This document shows, piece by piece, positions 8,262 through 17,413 of a stretch of DNA of 64,000 bases; the first letter of the stretch is position 1; each line of letters begins with the position of its first letter. The notes beneath the pieces were generated by a model. It had not been told where the DNA came from. It ran no database searches and was given only the letters and a program-made list of their open reading frames with translations. Source of the DNA: Bradyrhizobium sp. AZCC 1693 (lineage in GTDB: Bacteria; Pseudomonadota; Alphaproteobacteria; Rhizobiales; Xanthobacteraceae). A program made the position numbers and the translations under genes. The DNA is taken from positions 3,596,001-3,660,000 of the forward strand of contig NZ_JAZHSD010000001.1 in assembly GCF_036924745.1 (NCBI RefSeq). The letters run 5' to 3'.

Positions 8262-9410
8262 ATGGACCTTACCCCAAGTGACGAGCAGCGGTTGCTGCGC
8301 GAAAGTGCCGATCGCTTCGTCAGCGAGACCTGTACCGCCGATCACCGCCGCAAGGTCGCCAGCGATCCGCTCGGCTTCAGCGCCGACATCTGGAAGCAGT
8401 TCGCCGATCTCGGCTGGCTGGCGCTGCCGATTTCGGAGACCCATGGCGGGCTCGGCGGCGGCGCCATCGAGATCGGCATCCTGATGGAAGCGTTCGGGCG
8501 CGGCTTGGTCTCCGAGCCGTATCTTTCCACCGTCGTGATCGGCGCGTCGCTGATTTCAGATTGCGGCACTGAAGCGCAGAAGCAGGCGCTGCTGCCAAAA
8601 ATCGCCGACGGTTCGCTCTATCTGGCGTTCGCGCATTCGGAACGTCAGGCGCGCTTCGATCTCGCCGACGTCAAGACCACGGCGAAGAAGACGCCGGACG
8701 GCTGGCGTCTCGACGGACGCAAGACTGCCGTGCTCGACGGCAGCGCCGCCGGGCAGATCATCGTCTCGGCCCGCGTCGATGACGGCAATGGCAAGCCGGG
8801 CAGGCTTTGCCTGTTCCTGGTGCCGCAAGCCACGCGCGGCCTCACCTTGCGCGACTTCCCGCGGCTTGGCGGCGGCCGGGCCAGCAACCTCGAACTCAGG
8901 GATGTGCATCTCTCCGCCGACGCGCTGCTCGGCGATGGCCGCGACGCGTTGCCCGCGATCGAAGCCGCGGTTGACCGCGCTATGGCCGCGCTTGGGGCTG
9001 AGGCCGTCGGCATCATGCAGACCCTGCTCGACCAGACGCTGGAATACAGCAAGATACGAAAACAGTTCGGACGGCCGCTGTCCGCCAACCAGGTGATCCG
9101 GCATCGCCTCGCCGACATGGCGATGCAATGCGACGAGGCGCGTTCGATGGCGTTGCGCGCCGCGCTGATGGCCGACGCCGAACCGGTCGCACGTAGTCGC
9201 GCGGCCTCGGGCGCGAAAGCCAAGATCGGCAAATGCGCGCGCATTGTCGCCGAACAGTCCGTTCAGCTTCATGGCGCCATGGGCGTCACCGAGGAGCTCG
9301 ACATCGGGGCTTACTTCAAACGGCTGCTTGCCTTCGACACGCTGTTCGGCGGCAGCGCCCATCACTATCGCCGTCACGCCGCATTGGGTGGCCGTGCCGT
9401 CCAGGCCTGA
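8262..9410 (+). CDS. Acyl-CoA dehydrogenase family protein
   Basis: 382 residues with the ordinary three-domain acyl-CoA dehydrogenase layout: N-terminal helices, a middle beta domain, and a C-terminal helical domain with the motif SKIRKQFGRPLSANQ. The C-terminal end lacks the common EGT/GSSE-type motif seen in its neighbour, so it may be the non-catalytic or structural half of a heteromeric FAD enzyme with the next gene. Paired acyl-CoA dehydrogenase genes of this kind form alpha2beta2 enzymes in sterol and terpenoid catabolism; applying that here is inference. Confidence 0.87.
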   Translation: MDLTPSDEQRLLRESADRFVSETCTADHRRKVASDPLGFSADIWKQFADLGWLALPISETHGGLGGGAIEIGILMEAFGRGLVSEPYLSTVVIGASLISDCGTEAQKQALLPKIADGSLYLAFAHSERQARFDLADVKTTAKKTPDGWRLDGRKTAVLDGSAAGQIIVSARVDDGNGKPGRLCLFLVPQATRGLTLRDFPRLGGGRASNLELRDVHLSADALLGDGRDALPAIEAAVDRAMAALGAEAVGIMQTLLDQTLEYSKIRKQFGRPLSANQVIRHRLADMAMQCDEARSMALRAALMADAEPVARSRAASGAKAKIGKCARIVAEQSVQLHGAMGVTEELDIGAYFKRLLAFDTLFGGSAHHYRRHAALGGRAVQA

Positions 9411-9424
9411 AAAGGAAGCGCACC

Positions 9425-10621
9425 ATGGATCTTGCTTTCAACGCCGAAGAGCGCGCCTTCGAGAAGGAAGTTCGCGACTTCATCGCGGCAAACCTGACGC
9501 CGGAAATGAAACGCGCCACCGCGCTGACGCCATCGGTGTTCTCGGATCCAGATATCGGCATGGCCTGGCAGCGCGCGCTGCACAGGAAGGGCTGGGGCGC
9601 GCCGGGCTGGCCGGTTGACCATGGCGGGCCGGACTGGACCCCGGCACAGCGCTGGATTTTCGAGTCCGAATGCGCGCGCGCCGGCGTGCCGAATGTGAAC
9701 GTGATGGGTGTCAAAATGGTCGGACCCGTCATCATCGGCTTCGGCTCGCCCGAGCAGAAGAACTTTTATCTGCCGCGGATTCTTTCCGGCGAGGACTACT
9801 GGTGCCAGGGCTATTCCGAACCCGGCTCCGGCTCCGACCTCTCCTCCCTGAAAACCCGCGCGGTGCGCGACGGCGACGACTACATCATCAACGGCACCAA
9901 GATCTGGACCACGCATGCGCATCACGCCAACCGGATGTTCGCGCTGGTGCGCACCAACGAGACCGAGCGGCAGCAGGACGGCATCTCCTTTATCCTGATC
10001 GAAATGAAGAGCCCGGGCATCACGACGCGGCCGATCCTCACCATTGGCGGCGACCACGAGGTCAACCAGGTGTTCTTCGACGACGTGCGCGTGCCCGTCG
10101 CCAATCGCGTCGGCGAGGAGGGCAAGGGCTGGACCTACGGCAAATATCTGCTCGAATTCGAGCGCGGCGCGGGCATCGCTTCGGCCAAACTGCGCGACGC
10201 GCTGAAGACGGTTTCCGACCTCGCCGAATCCGACGCCACCGGCCGCGCCATCGACGATCCCGATATCGCGGTGCGCATGTCCGAGATCGAGGTCGATATC
10301 GATACGCTTGAAATGACCGAACTGCGCGTGCTGTCTGCGCTGCAGACCGGGCAGAATCCCGGCGCGGTGTCGTCGCTATTAAAACTGCGCGTCAGCGAAA
10401 TCCGCCAGGCGGTGACGCGGCTCGGCGTCGAGGTGATCGGCAATGACGGTCTCTATGTCGAGCCGGTGCGGCCGCTCTACCGGCTGAACGAGGCGCCGGG
10501 AATCCCGGAGGAGATGCTCCCCGTCGTGCCGGAATATCTCAACGGCCGGGCGTATACGATCTTCGGTGGCTCGTCGGAGATCCAGCGCGATATCGTCGCG
10601 AAGATGGTGTTGGGGTTGTAA
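9425..10621 (+). CDS. Acyl-CoA dehydrogenase family protein
   Basis: 398 residues. The flavin-binding middle domain has the motif CQGYSEPGSGSDLSS at about 127-141, and the C-terminus has the conserved FGGSSEIQRDI. The ATG at 9425 follows AAGGAAG; a longer in-frame extension translates the end of the upstream gene. It is the last gene of the hydratase/dehydrogenase operon and ends just before a palindromic repeat. Probably partner of the 8262-9410 protein in one FAD-dependent dehydrogenase. CoA-ester substrate unknown. Confidence 0.9.
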   Translation: MDLAFNAEERAFEKEVRDFIAANLTPEMKRATALTPSVFSDPDIGMAWQRALHRKGWGAPGWPVDHGGPDWTPAQRWIFESECARAGVPNVNVMGVKMVGPVIIGFGSPEQKNFYLPRILSGEDYWCQGYSEPGSGSDLSSLKTRAVRDGDDYIINGTKIWTTHAHHANRMFALVRTNETERQQDGISFILIEMKSPGITTRPILTIGGDHEVNQVFFDDVRVPVANRVGEEGKGWTYGKYLLEFERGAGIASAKLRDALKTVSDLAESDATGRAIDDPDIAVRMSEIEVDIDTLEMTELRVLSALQTGQNPGAVSSLLKLRVSEIRQAVTRLGVEVIGNDGLYVEPVRPLYRLNEAPGIPEEMLPVVPEYLNGRAYTIFGGSSEIQRDIVAKMVLGL

Positions 10622-10649
10622 CCGCCTGCGATGGCCTCGCGATTTTCAC

Positions 10650-10739
10650 CGTCATGGCCGGGCTTGTCCCGGCCATCCACGTCTTCCTCGCCGCAAGACC
10701 GCCAAGACGTGGATGCCCGGGACAAGCCCGGGCATGACG
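10650..10739. repeat. Dispersed palindromic repeat (REP/BIME-like)
   Basis: Two 36-bp arms, 10650-10685 and 10704-10739, are inverted copies with 34 of 36 positions matching, separated by 18 bp. Each arm also contains its own short palindrome around GGGCTTGTCCC. The element lies between convergent genes (acyl-CoA dehydrogenase and CoxL-like). Elements of this sequence type are common between genes of bradyrhizobia. It may act as a bidirectional transcription terminator or mRNA-stabilising hairpin. Confidence 0.8.
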
Positions 10740-10761
10740 AGCTTCCTGTTGCTGCGTCTAC

Positions 10762-13089
10762 CTACGCCCCTGCCGCCTTCGTATCCCTTATCGCCTGCCA
10801 GATCTTCGCCGGCGTCAGCGGGGTGTTGAGCTGCTTGATGCCGAGTTCGCTCAAGGCATCCATCACGCCATTGGCGACACAGGGCGGGCCGCCGATGGCG
10901 CCGGATTCGCCGCAGCCCTTGGCGCCGAGCGGATTGGTGCGGCAAGGTGCGGAATCATCCAGCGTCACGACGATCGGCGGAACGTCGTCGGCGCGCGGCA
11001 CGCAGTAATCCTGATAGCTCGCGGTCAGTAGCTGGCCTTCCTCGCTGTAGGCGACGCCCTCATAGAGCGCCTGCCCGATGCCTTGCGCGACGCCGCCATG
11101 CACCTGGCCGGTCACCAGCATGGGGTTCACGGCGATGCCGACGTCGTCGACCGTAGTGTAGCGTACCACCTTGCTCACGCCGGTTTCCGGATCGATCTCG
11201 ACCTCGCAGATATGCGTGCCGTTCGGCCAGCTCGGCCCGTCGACCTCGCCTTCACTGTCGACCGAGAGCCGCGCGCCGTCTTCGTTCTTCGCGATCTCGA
11301 ACAGGCTGATGCGCTTGTCGGTGCCGACCACACTGAGCCAGCCGTCGCGATACTCGATATCCTCGACGGAAGTCTCCAGCACGTTCGAGGCCTTCTCGCG
11401 CGCCTTCTGGATCATGTCATTGCTCGAGACCGCGACCGCCGTGCCGCCGACGAACAGCGAGCGCGAGCCGACACTGCCGAAGCCGGTGGCCAGATCGGTG
11501 TCGCCCTGCACGACGTCGATCTTGTCCATGCCAATGCCGAGCGTATCGGATACCATTTGCGTGTATGTGGTCTGCAACCCCTGCCCCATCGCCATGGTGC
11601 CGGAATGCAGGATGATGCGGCCTTCTGCAGTGGCATGCAGGCTGACCTTTTCGGTGTGCGCGCGCCCGCCGGTCCATTCGATATAGCTGGTGAGGCCGCG
11701 GCCGTAGAGCAGGCCCTTCTTCTTCGCCGCTTTCTTGCGCGCGGCGAAGCCATCCCAGTCCGAAAGCTCGGAGGCGCGCGACAGCATGTGCGCGAAGGCG
11801 CCGGAATCGTACACCTGGCCGACCGCATTGGTGTAGGGCAGTTGCGCGGGCTTGATGTAGTTCACCTTGCGGATGGCGCGCGAGTCGATGCCGATCTGCC
11901 GCGCGGCGGCATCCATCAGCCGCTCGACGATGAACACAGCCTCGGGCCGACCGGCGCCGCGATAGGCGCCGACCGGCGCGGTGTTGGTCATCACCGACTT
12001 CACTTCGAAATGCACGAGCGGCAGATCGTAGACGCCGGTCTGCACGAACGGGCCAAGCACCAGTGGAATGATGTTCGCCGTCCCTGACGAGTACGCTCCG
12101 GTGCCGCCGATCGAGCGCACGCGATAGGCGAGCACGCGGCCCTTGGCATCGAGTGCGAATTCGCCGGTCGAAGTGAGATCGCGGCCATGGGTGCCGCCGA
12201 CGAATTCGTCGGTGCGGTCGCCGCGCCAGCGGATCTTCCTGTTCAGTTTGGTCGCGGCGTAAGCGACGATGCCGTCTTCGGGATAGAGGCTCGTCTTCTG
12301 GCCAAAGCCGCCGCCGATATCGCCGACCAGCACGCGTACGCTGTCCTTCGGCCGCTTCAGAATGGATTCCGCGAGCAGGTCGCGGGTCGAGCCGGGGGTT
12401 TGCGACTGCACGTGCAGGATCAACCGGCCGGTCTTCTTCTCGATCTCGGCGATCGTCGAGCGCGGCTCCATCGCCGACGGCACCAACCGCTGGCTGACCA
12501 AGTCGAGCGAAACTTTATGCGCCGCGTTTGCAAAGGCTTCCTCGACCTTGGCCGCATCGCCATAGTTCATGGCAGCAACAACGTTGTCGGGTGCCTCGGG
12601 CCACACCACCGGTGCGCCCGGCTTGATCGCTTCGAGCGGATCGACCACCGAGGGCAGCACCTCGTAATCGACCGCGATCGCTTCGGCCGCGGTCTGCGCC
12701 AGCACCCGCGATGTCGCGACCACGGCGGCTACGGCCTCGCCGGCATACCGCACGATTTCATGAGCCAGCAGCCGCCGCGGCGGCACCGTCATCGGCTTGC
12801 CGTCGGGCCGCTTGAAGATCGCGAGCGTGGGGATAGTGCCGATGTCGTCCTTGATCAGGTCGGCACCAGTATAGACGGCCTCGACGCCCGGCATTTCGGC
12901 GGCTGCGGCGGTGTCAATCGAGACGATCCTGGCGTGGGCATGGGGCGAGCGCAGCACATGAAGCCACAGCGCGCCTTCCTCGGGCTTGTCGTCGATGAAC
13001 TGCCCCTTCCCGGTGAGCAGTCTCTGGTCTTCCAAACGCTTGACCGGCTGGCCCGCACCGAAACGCATATTGCCGGGAAGAATGTTCAT
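10762..13089 (-). CDS. Molybdopterin-binding subunit of a xanthine dehydrogenase/CoxL-type hydroxylase
   Basis: 775 residues. It has an N-terminal a/b hammerhead domain (MRFGAGQPVKRLED start) and the molybdenum-cofactor domains. The active-site loop reads AYRGAGR, the form II CoxL signature, not the AYRCSFR loop of genuine aerobic CO dehydrogenase. The conserved catalytic Glu is visible in KGCGESGAIG near the C-terminus. It should hydroxylate an unknown N-heterocyclic or aldehyde substrate and needs a [2Fe-2S] and an FAD subunit. Neither is encoded next to it, which is unusual. Confidence 0.9.
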   Translation of the reverse strand: MNILPGNMRFGAGQPVKRLEDQRLLTGKGQFIDDKPEEGALWLHVLRSPHAHARIVSIDTAAAAEMPGVEAVYTGADLIKDDIGTIPTLAIFKRPDGKPMTVPPRRLLAHEIVRYAGEAVAAVVATSRVLAQTAAEAIAVDYEVLPSVVDPLEAIKPGAPVVWPEAPDNVVAAMNYGDAAKVEEAFANAAHKVSLDLVSQRLVPSAMEPRSTIAEIEKKTGRLILHVQSQTPGSTRDLLAESILKRPKDSVRVLVGDIGGGFGQKTSLYPEDGIVAYAATKLNRKIRWRGDRTDEFVGGTHGRDLTSTGEFALDAKGRVLAYRVRSIGGTGAYSSGTANIIPLVLGPFVQTGVYDLPLVHFEVKSVMTNTAPVGAYRGAGRPEAVFIVERLMDAAARQIGIDSRAIRKVNYIKPAQLPYTNAVGQVYDSGAFAHMLSRASELSDWDGFAARKKAAKKKGLLYGRGLTSYIEWTGGRAHTEKVSLHATAEGRIILHSGTMAMGQGLQTTYTQMVSDTLGIGMDKIDVVQGDTDLATGFGSVGSRSLFVGGTAVAVSSNDMIQKAREKASNVLETSVEDIEYRDGWLSVVGTDKRISLFEIAKNEDGARLSVDSEGEVDGPSWPNGTHICEVEIDPETGVSKVVRYTTVDDVGIAVNPMLVTGQVHGGVAQGIGQALYEGVAYSEEGQLLTASYQDYCVPRADDVPPIVVTLDDSAPCRTNPLGAKGCGESGAIGGPPCVANGVMDALSELGIKQLNTPLTPAKIWQAIRDTKAAGA

Positions 13090-13242
13090 CAGTTTGTCCT
13101 TCGAGCTTCCTGTCGGATTGGGCGGGGTTTTAGCGGTTTTTCCGCCTGAGACAACTCATTCAATTCACTGCAATAAATGCGCCAAGGCCCGCGGCGGGCT
13201 ACCGCCACGCTCGGGCATGATCCTGCCGTTAAAAAGGGAGGA

Positions 13243-14343
13243 TCAGCTGCGGCCGATGTCCACGATGTCAATGTTGATATCGCGCGTCTGCGAACCGCGT
13301 TTCAGGCTAATGCGGATGCTCTTGCCGGCGCCAACCTGCTCGATCTGGTCGGTCAGGTCGGAAAGCCGGTGCACCGGCTTCCCCTCGGCCTGGACAATGA
13401 CGTCGCCGAGTGCGCCCGAGCCGAAATCGACGCCGCGAATGCCGGCACGCTCGGCAGGGCTTCCGGGCGCGGTGCGCACGATGATCACCCCTTCGATGCC
13501 GAGCCTGGTTGAAACGGCCTCGCTGGCGGCGACAATGCCGATCCCGGGCGTCGGCACGCGACCGTTCTTGATGAGTTCGGGGACCACGCGATTGACGATG
13601 TCGACGGGGATCGCAAAGCCGATGCCGGCGCTGGAGCCCGAAGGCGAGATGATGGCCGTGTTGACGCCGATCAACCGTCCCGCCGAATCCAGAAGCGGCC
13701 CACCCGAATTGCCGGGATTGATCGCGGTGTCGGTCTGGATCACGTTGGCGATTTCGCGGCCGCTGCTGGTCGGCAGCCGGCGCTTGAGCGCGCTGATGAT
13801 GCCGCTGGTCAACGACTGGTCGAGCCCGAACGGATTACCGATCGCGAACGCCGATTGACCGACCTTGAGTTCGGTCGAACTGCCCAGCGCCACCGGCGGC
13901 GGCAACTGACGGGCATTCTTGATCCGCAACACCGCAAGGTCATAGTTGGGCGCGACGCCAATGACTTCGGCCTTCGCCACCTCCCCTGACGCGAAGCGAA
14001 CCGCAACCTCGCTGCCGTTCTGTACAACGTGATTGTTGGTGACCACGTGGCCGGCATTGTCCCAGACGAAGCCGGTGCCGGAAGCCGCCCCAGCCGCGGC
14101 TTCTCCACCTTCGTCTTCGGCCAGAGGATTGCCGGCGGCAGATCGCGCCGCCACCTGCACCACCGACGGCGACACCCGCTCGAACAGTTCGATATTGGCA
14201 CGCTCGGCCTCGGACAGTGGCCCGCGCTGGTCGACGGTCCGCGCGACCGTGTTGGTCCACGGGCTGTAGCGGATATTGGAGACGGTAAGCGCCACCAGGA
14301 CGCCTGCGACAATGGCGGCGAAAAGCACGAAACGACGGTTCAT
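13243..14343 (-). CDS. DegS/HtrA-type trypsin-like serine protease with one PDZ domain
   Basis: 366 residues. An N-terminal membrane anchor (about 5-22) is followed by the protease domain with the catalytic triad His105 (TNNHVV), Asp135 (NYDLAV) and Ser213 (GNSGGP), then a single PDZ domain (about 265-355). One anchor plus one PDZ is the DegS-like layout, so it is a periplasm-facing stress protease or sensor. It is divergent from the FtsH-type gene at 14594, with 250 bp between the starts. Two proteases of different compartments sharing a promoter region suggests joint envelope-stress control (inference). Confidence 0.92.
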   Translation of the reverse strand: MNRRFVLFAAIVAGVLVALTVSNIRYSPWTNTVARTVDQRGPLSEAERANIELFERVSPSVVQVAARSAAGNPLAEDEGGEAAAGAASGTGFVWDNAGHVVTNNHVVQNGSEVAVRFASGEVAKAEVIGVAPNYDLAVLRIKNARQLPPPVALGSSTELKVGQSAFAIGNPFGLDQSLTSGIISALKRRLPTSSGREIANVIQTDTAINPGNSGGPLLDSAGRLIGVNTAIISPSGSSAGIGFAIPVDIVNRVVPELIKNGRVPTPGIGIVAASEAVSTRLGIEGVIIVRTAPGSPAERAGIRGVDFGSGALGDVIVQAEGKPVHRLSDLTDQIEQVGAGKSIRISLKRGSQTRDINIDIVDIGRS

Positions 14344-14593
14344 CGATCACTCATCCGGCAATGCCGCTCGCTCGCGAGGGCGAGCGGGAGGCAGGCCCTT
14401 CGGCCCGTTGGGGTGTCCCGCGTGACCAAACGCCCCGGCTGGCCAAAAGTTTCTGGTCTTTCAGAGACTTGTTGGCGCACTAAAGTTGCAATCATGCACG
14501 ATCCAGGGAGCGCGATTTGTCGCGCAAGCAGCCCCGCCATTGAAACCAAACCTCCCTGTTCCCATTGTCAGGGTATGCGCCCGGAGTTCAACC

Positions 14594-16435
14594 ATGAACA
14601 ACAAGACGCGTTTCAACGTGGGCTACGCGATCGCTGCAATCCTTGCCGTCTTCGTGATCCAGTACTTCGTCTCCACGGCCAGCCAGATTGCCATCATCCC
14701 CTACAGCGAATACCAGCAATTGCTGAAGCAGGGGAAGGTTGCGACCGTCGGCATATCAGACCGTACGCTGCAGGGCACGTTGAAGGAGCCGCTGGCCGGC
14801 GGACAGAAGCAGTTCGTCACCACGCGCGTCGATCAGGAGACCGCGCAAGAACTCGAGAAATACAACGTCCGCTTCACCGGCCAGATCGAGAGCACCTTCC
14901 TGCGCGACTTGCTGTCGTGGACAATGCCGGTGCTCTTGTTCTTCGGCCTGTGGTGGTACATCGCCAAACGCACCGCAGAAGGCGGCGGCTTAGGCGGCGG
15001 CCTGATGGCGATCGGCAAGAGTAAAGCCAAGATCTATGTTGAGTCCGATACCGGCGTGAACTTTTCCGATGTCGCCGGCGTCGACGAAGCCAAGGACGAG
15101 TTGCGCGAGGTCGTCGACTTCCTGAAAAACCCGACCGACTACGGGCGGCTCGGAGGACGCATGCCCAAGGGGGTGTTGCTGGTCGGTCCGCCCGGCACCG
15201 GTAAGACGCTGCTGGCGAAGGCCGTCGCCGGCGAAGCCAAGGTGCCGTTCTTCTCGATTTCAGGTTCGGAGTTTGTTGAAATGTTCGTTGGCGTCGGCGC
15301 GGCGCGGGTGCGCGACCTGTTTCAGCAAGCGCACCAGAAGGCGCCGGCGATCATCTTTATCGACGAGCTCGATGCGCTGGGCCGCGCCCGCGGCATCGGG
15401 CCTTTTGCCGGCGGGCATGACGAAAAGGAGCAGACGCTCAATCAGCTCCTGGTCGAACTCGACGGCTTCGACTCGCGGTCGGGGCTCGTCATTCTGGCCG
15501 CGACCAACCGGCCGGAAATCCTCGATCCTGCACTGCTGCGTGCCGGCCGTTTCGATCGTCAGGTGCTGGTCGACCGCCCCGACAAGAAAGGCCGCGTTGA
15601 AATCCTCAAGGTGCATATGAAAAAAGTGCAGCTTGATCCGGGCGTCGATGCCGAGGCGGTTGCGGCGTTAACGCCGGGCTTCACGGGCGCGGATCTCGCC
15701 AACCTCGTCAACGAAGCTGCCCTGCTTGCGACACGTCGCGGCGCCAGCGCCGTCGCGATGACCGACTTCAACAATGCCGTCGAGCGCATGGTCGCGGGGC
15801 TGGAGAAGCGAAATCGGCTTCTCAATCCGAAGGAGCGCGAGATCGTCGCCTATCACGAGATGGGCCACGCGCTGATCGCGCTGTCGCTGCCCGGCGTCGA
15901 CCCCGTGCACAAGGTGTCGATCATTCCCCGGGGCGTCGGCGCACTCGGCTACACCATCCAGCGCCCGATCGAAGACCGCTTCCTGATGACCCGGGAGGAG
16001 CTGGAGAACAAGATGGCGGTGCTGCTCGGCGGGCGCGCGGCGGAATTGATCGTGTTCAATCATCTGTCCACCGGCGCCGCCGATGACCTCCGCCGTGTCA
16101 CCGACATCGCCCGCAGCATGGTGACGCGCTACGGCATGTCGGAGAAACTGGGCGGCGTCGCCTATGAACGTGATCCCGGCAATTTCCTCGCAGGCGCCGA
16201 CCGGCCCTACCCCGTGCGCGAGCGCGAATATGCCGACGAGACCGCCGCTTCCGTCGACGAAGAGGTCCGCGCCATCATCGATCGGGTGTTCGAGCGCGCG
16301 CAAGGCATCCTGAAAGCGCGACGCGCGATCCTGGATCGGGCGGCGAAAAAGCTGTTGGAAAAGGAGACCCTGGAGCAGAGCGATCTCGAGGCGTTGATCC
16401 GCGAAACGCCGAAAGAGGCGCTCCGGGCCGTTTAG
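14594..16435 (+). CDS. ATP-dependent zinc metalloprotease FtsH family (probable second copy)
   Basis: 613 residues. Two N-terminal transmembrane helices (about 7-25 and 101-120) flank a short periplasmic domain. The AAA module has Walker A GPPGTGKT at 197-204, Walker B FIDELDA and the second region of homology. The zinc site HEMGH is at 421-425. All active-site motifs are intact. The protein is shorter than a typical housekeeping FtsH (about 640) and not next to tilS, so I take it as an accessory paralogue. The ATG at 14594 fits the membrane topology; a longer frame from 14486 lacks support. It converges on the DapA-family gene with only 3 bp between stops. Confidence 0.9.
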   Translation: MNNKTRFNVGYAIAAILAVFVIQYFVSTASQIAIIPYSEYQQLLKQGKVATVGISDRTLQGTLKEPLAGGQKQFVTTRVDQETAQELEKYNVRFTGQIESTFLRDLLSWTMPVLLFFGLWWYIAKRTAEGGGLGGGLMAIGKSKAKIYVESDTGVNFSDVAGVDEAKDELREVVDFLKNPTDYGRLGGRMPKGVLLVGPPGTGKTLLAKAVAGEAKVPFFSISGSEFVEMFVGVGAARVRDLFQQAHQKAPAIIFIDELDALGRARGIGPFAGGHDEKEQTLNQLLVELDGFDSRSGLVILAATNRPEILDPALLRAGRFDRQVLVDRPDKKGRVEILKVHMKKVQLDPGVDAEAVAALTPGFTGADLANLVNEAALLATRRGASAVAMTDFNNAVERMVAGLEKRNRLLNPKEREIVAYHEMGHALIALSLPGVDPVHKVSIIPRGVGALGYTIQRPIEDRFLMTREELENKMAVLLGGRAAELIVFNHLSTGAADDLRRVTDIARSMVTRYGMSEKLGGVAYERDPGNFLAGADRPYPVREREYADETAASVDEEVRAIIDRVFERAQGILKARRAILDRAAKKLLEKETLEQSDLEALIRETPKEALRAV

Positions 16436-16438
16436 GGC

Positions 16439-17314
16439 TTATGCGAGATCGCGTAGCGCCGCCTCGACGACCTTGCGCTGCTCGGCCGTCAGCGCCGCTT
16501 GCGGCGGGACCGGGTCGCCGACCGCATAGCCCTGAATGTCGAGCCCTGCCTTGATGCAGGCGGCCAGGTTAAAACGCGCAAAGGCTTCATTGATGCGCCA
16601 CAGCTTGCGTTGCAGCGCCATTGCGTCATCCCAGCGCGCCGCCCTGCAGAGATTGTAGAGCTCGACGCTTTGCCGCGGGATGATGCAGGCCGGGCCGGCC
16701 ATCCATCCCAATCCGCCGATCAGCATCACCGCCGCCGGGATGTGGGCGGACGCGGAGAAAACTTTGATGCTGTCGCCGCAGCGATTCATGATCGACAGCA
16801 GCCGGCCGGTGTTGGTCGAGGCATCCTTGATGTAGCCGATGCGCGGATGGGTCGCGAGCCGCGCGATCACATCGAGCGTGAGATCGGAGCGCTGGAATTG
16901 CGGGTTGGTGTAGATCACGACGGGAATGTCGACGGCGTCGGCAATGGCGCGGAAGTAAGACTCGACCTGCGCGTCGGCGACCGGGAAATACGCCTCCATG
17001 ATCGCGAGAATGCCGTCGGCGCCGAGCTTTTGGTGCGCCTTTGCCTGCGCCACCGCGTCCGCTGTCGACGTCGAGGCGACGCCGGCGATCACGGGCACGC
17101 GCCCCTTTGCGGCTTCGATCGTGGCTTGCACAACGGCCGCGCGCTGCGCCTGGTCGAGATAAGCGAACTCGCCGGTCGATCCGAGCGGCGTCAGCCCATG
17201 CACGCCCGCTTTGATGAGGTCGTCGCAGAGCCGGCGCAGCACCTCCGTGCGGATCTGACCTGATGCATCGATTGGCGAGGCCAGATAGGGAAAGACGCCG
17301 TGGAAATCAGCCAT
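16439..17314 (-). CDS. Dihydrodipicolinate synthase/N-acetylneuraminate lyase family aldolase
   Basis: 291 residues of the DapA-family TIM barrel. GSTGEF (about residues 43-48) is the family pyruvate-binding motif, VIYTNPQ carries the conserved Tyr, and the Schiff-base Lys is in GYIKDAS. The start is [11 protein letters not shown] at 17314. It stands alone with no lysine-biosynthesis neighbour, so it is more likely a catabolic or sugar-acid aldolase than the essential DapA. Substrate beyond pyruvate is not predictable. Confidence 0.85.
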   Translation of the reverse strand: MADFHGVFPYLASPIDASGQIRTEVLRRLCDDLIKAGVHGLTPLGSTGEFAYLDQAQRAAVVQATIEAAKGRVPVIAGVASTSTADAVAQAKAHQKLGADGILAIMEAYFPVADAQVESYFRAIADAVDIPVVIYTNPQFQRSDLTLDVIARLATHPRIGYIKDASTNTGRLLSIMNRCGDSIKVFSASAHIPAAVMLIGGLGWMAGPACIIPRQSVELYNLCRAARWDDAMALQRKLWRINEAFARFNLAACIKAGLDIQGYAVGDPVPPQAALTAEQRKVVEAALRDLA

Positions 17315-17413
17315 GGAAGGAAAATACCTCGAGCGGGATAGTCTTGACCACCCATGGCTATCCGGAATGCCGATGCAAGGCAACGCTTCGCAGGAATCGT
17401 GCGAACGGCTTAA

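Noticed and set aside
10762..13089. True aerobic carbon monoxide dehydrogenase large subunit
   Set aside because: The active-site loop is AYRGAGR, not the AYRCSFR loop needed for CO oxidation, and no CoxS or CoxM is adjacent.
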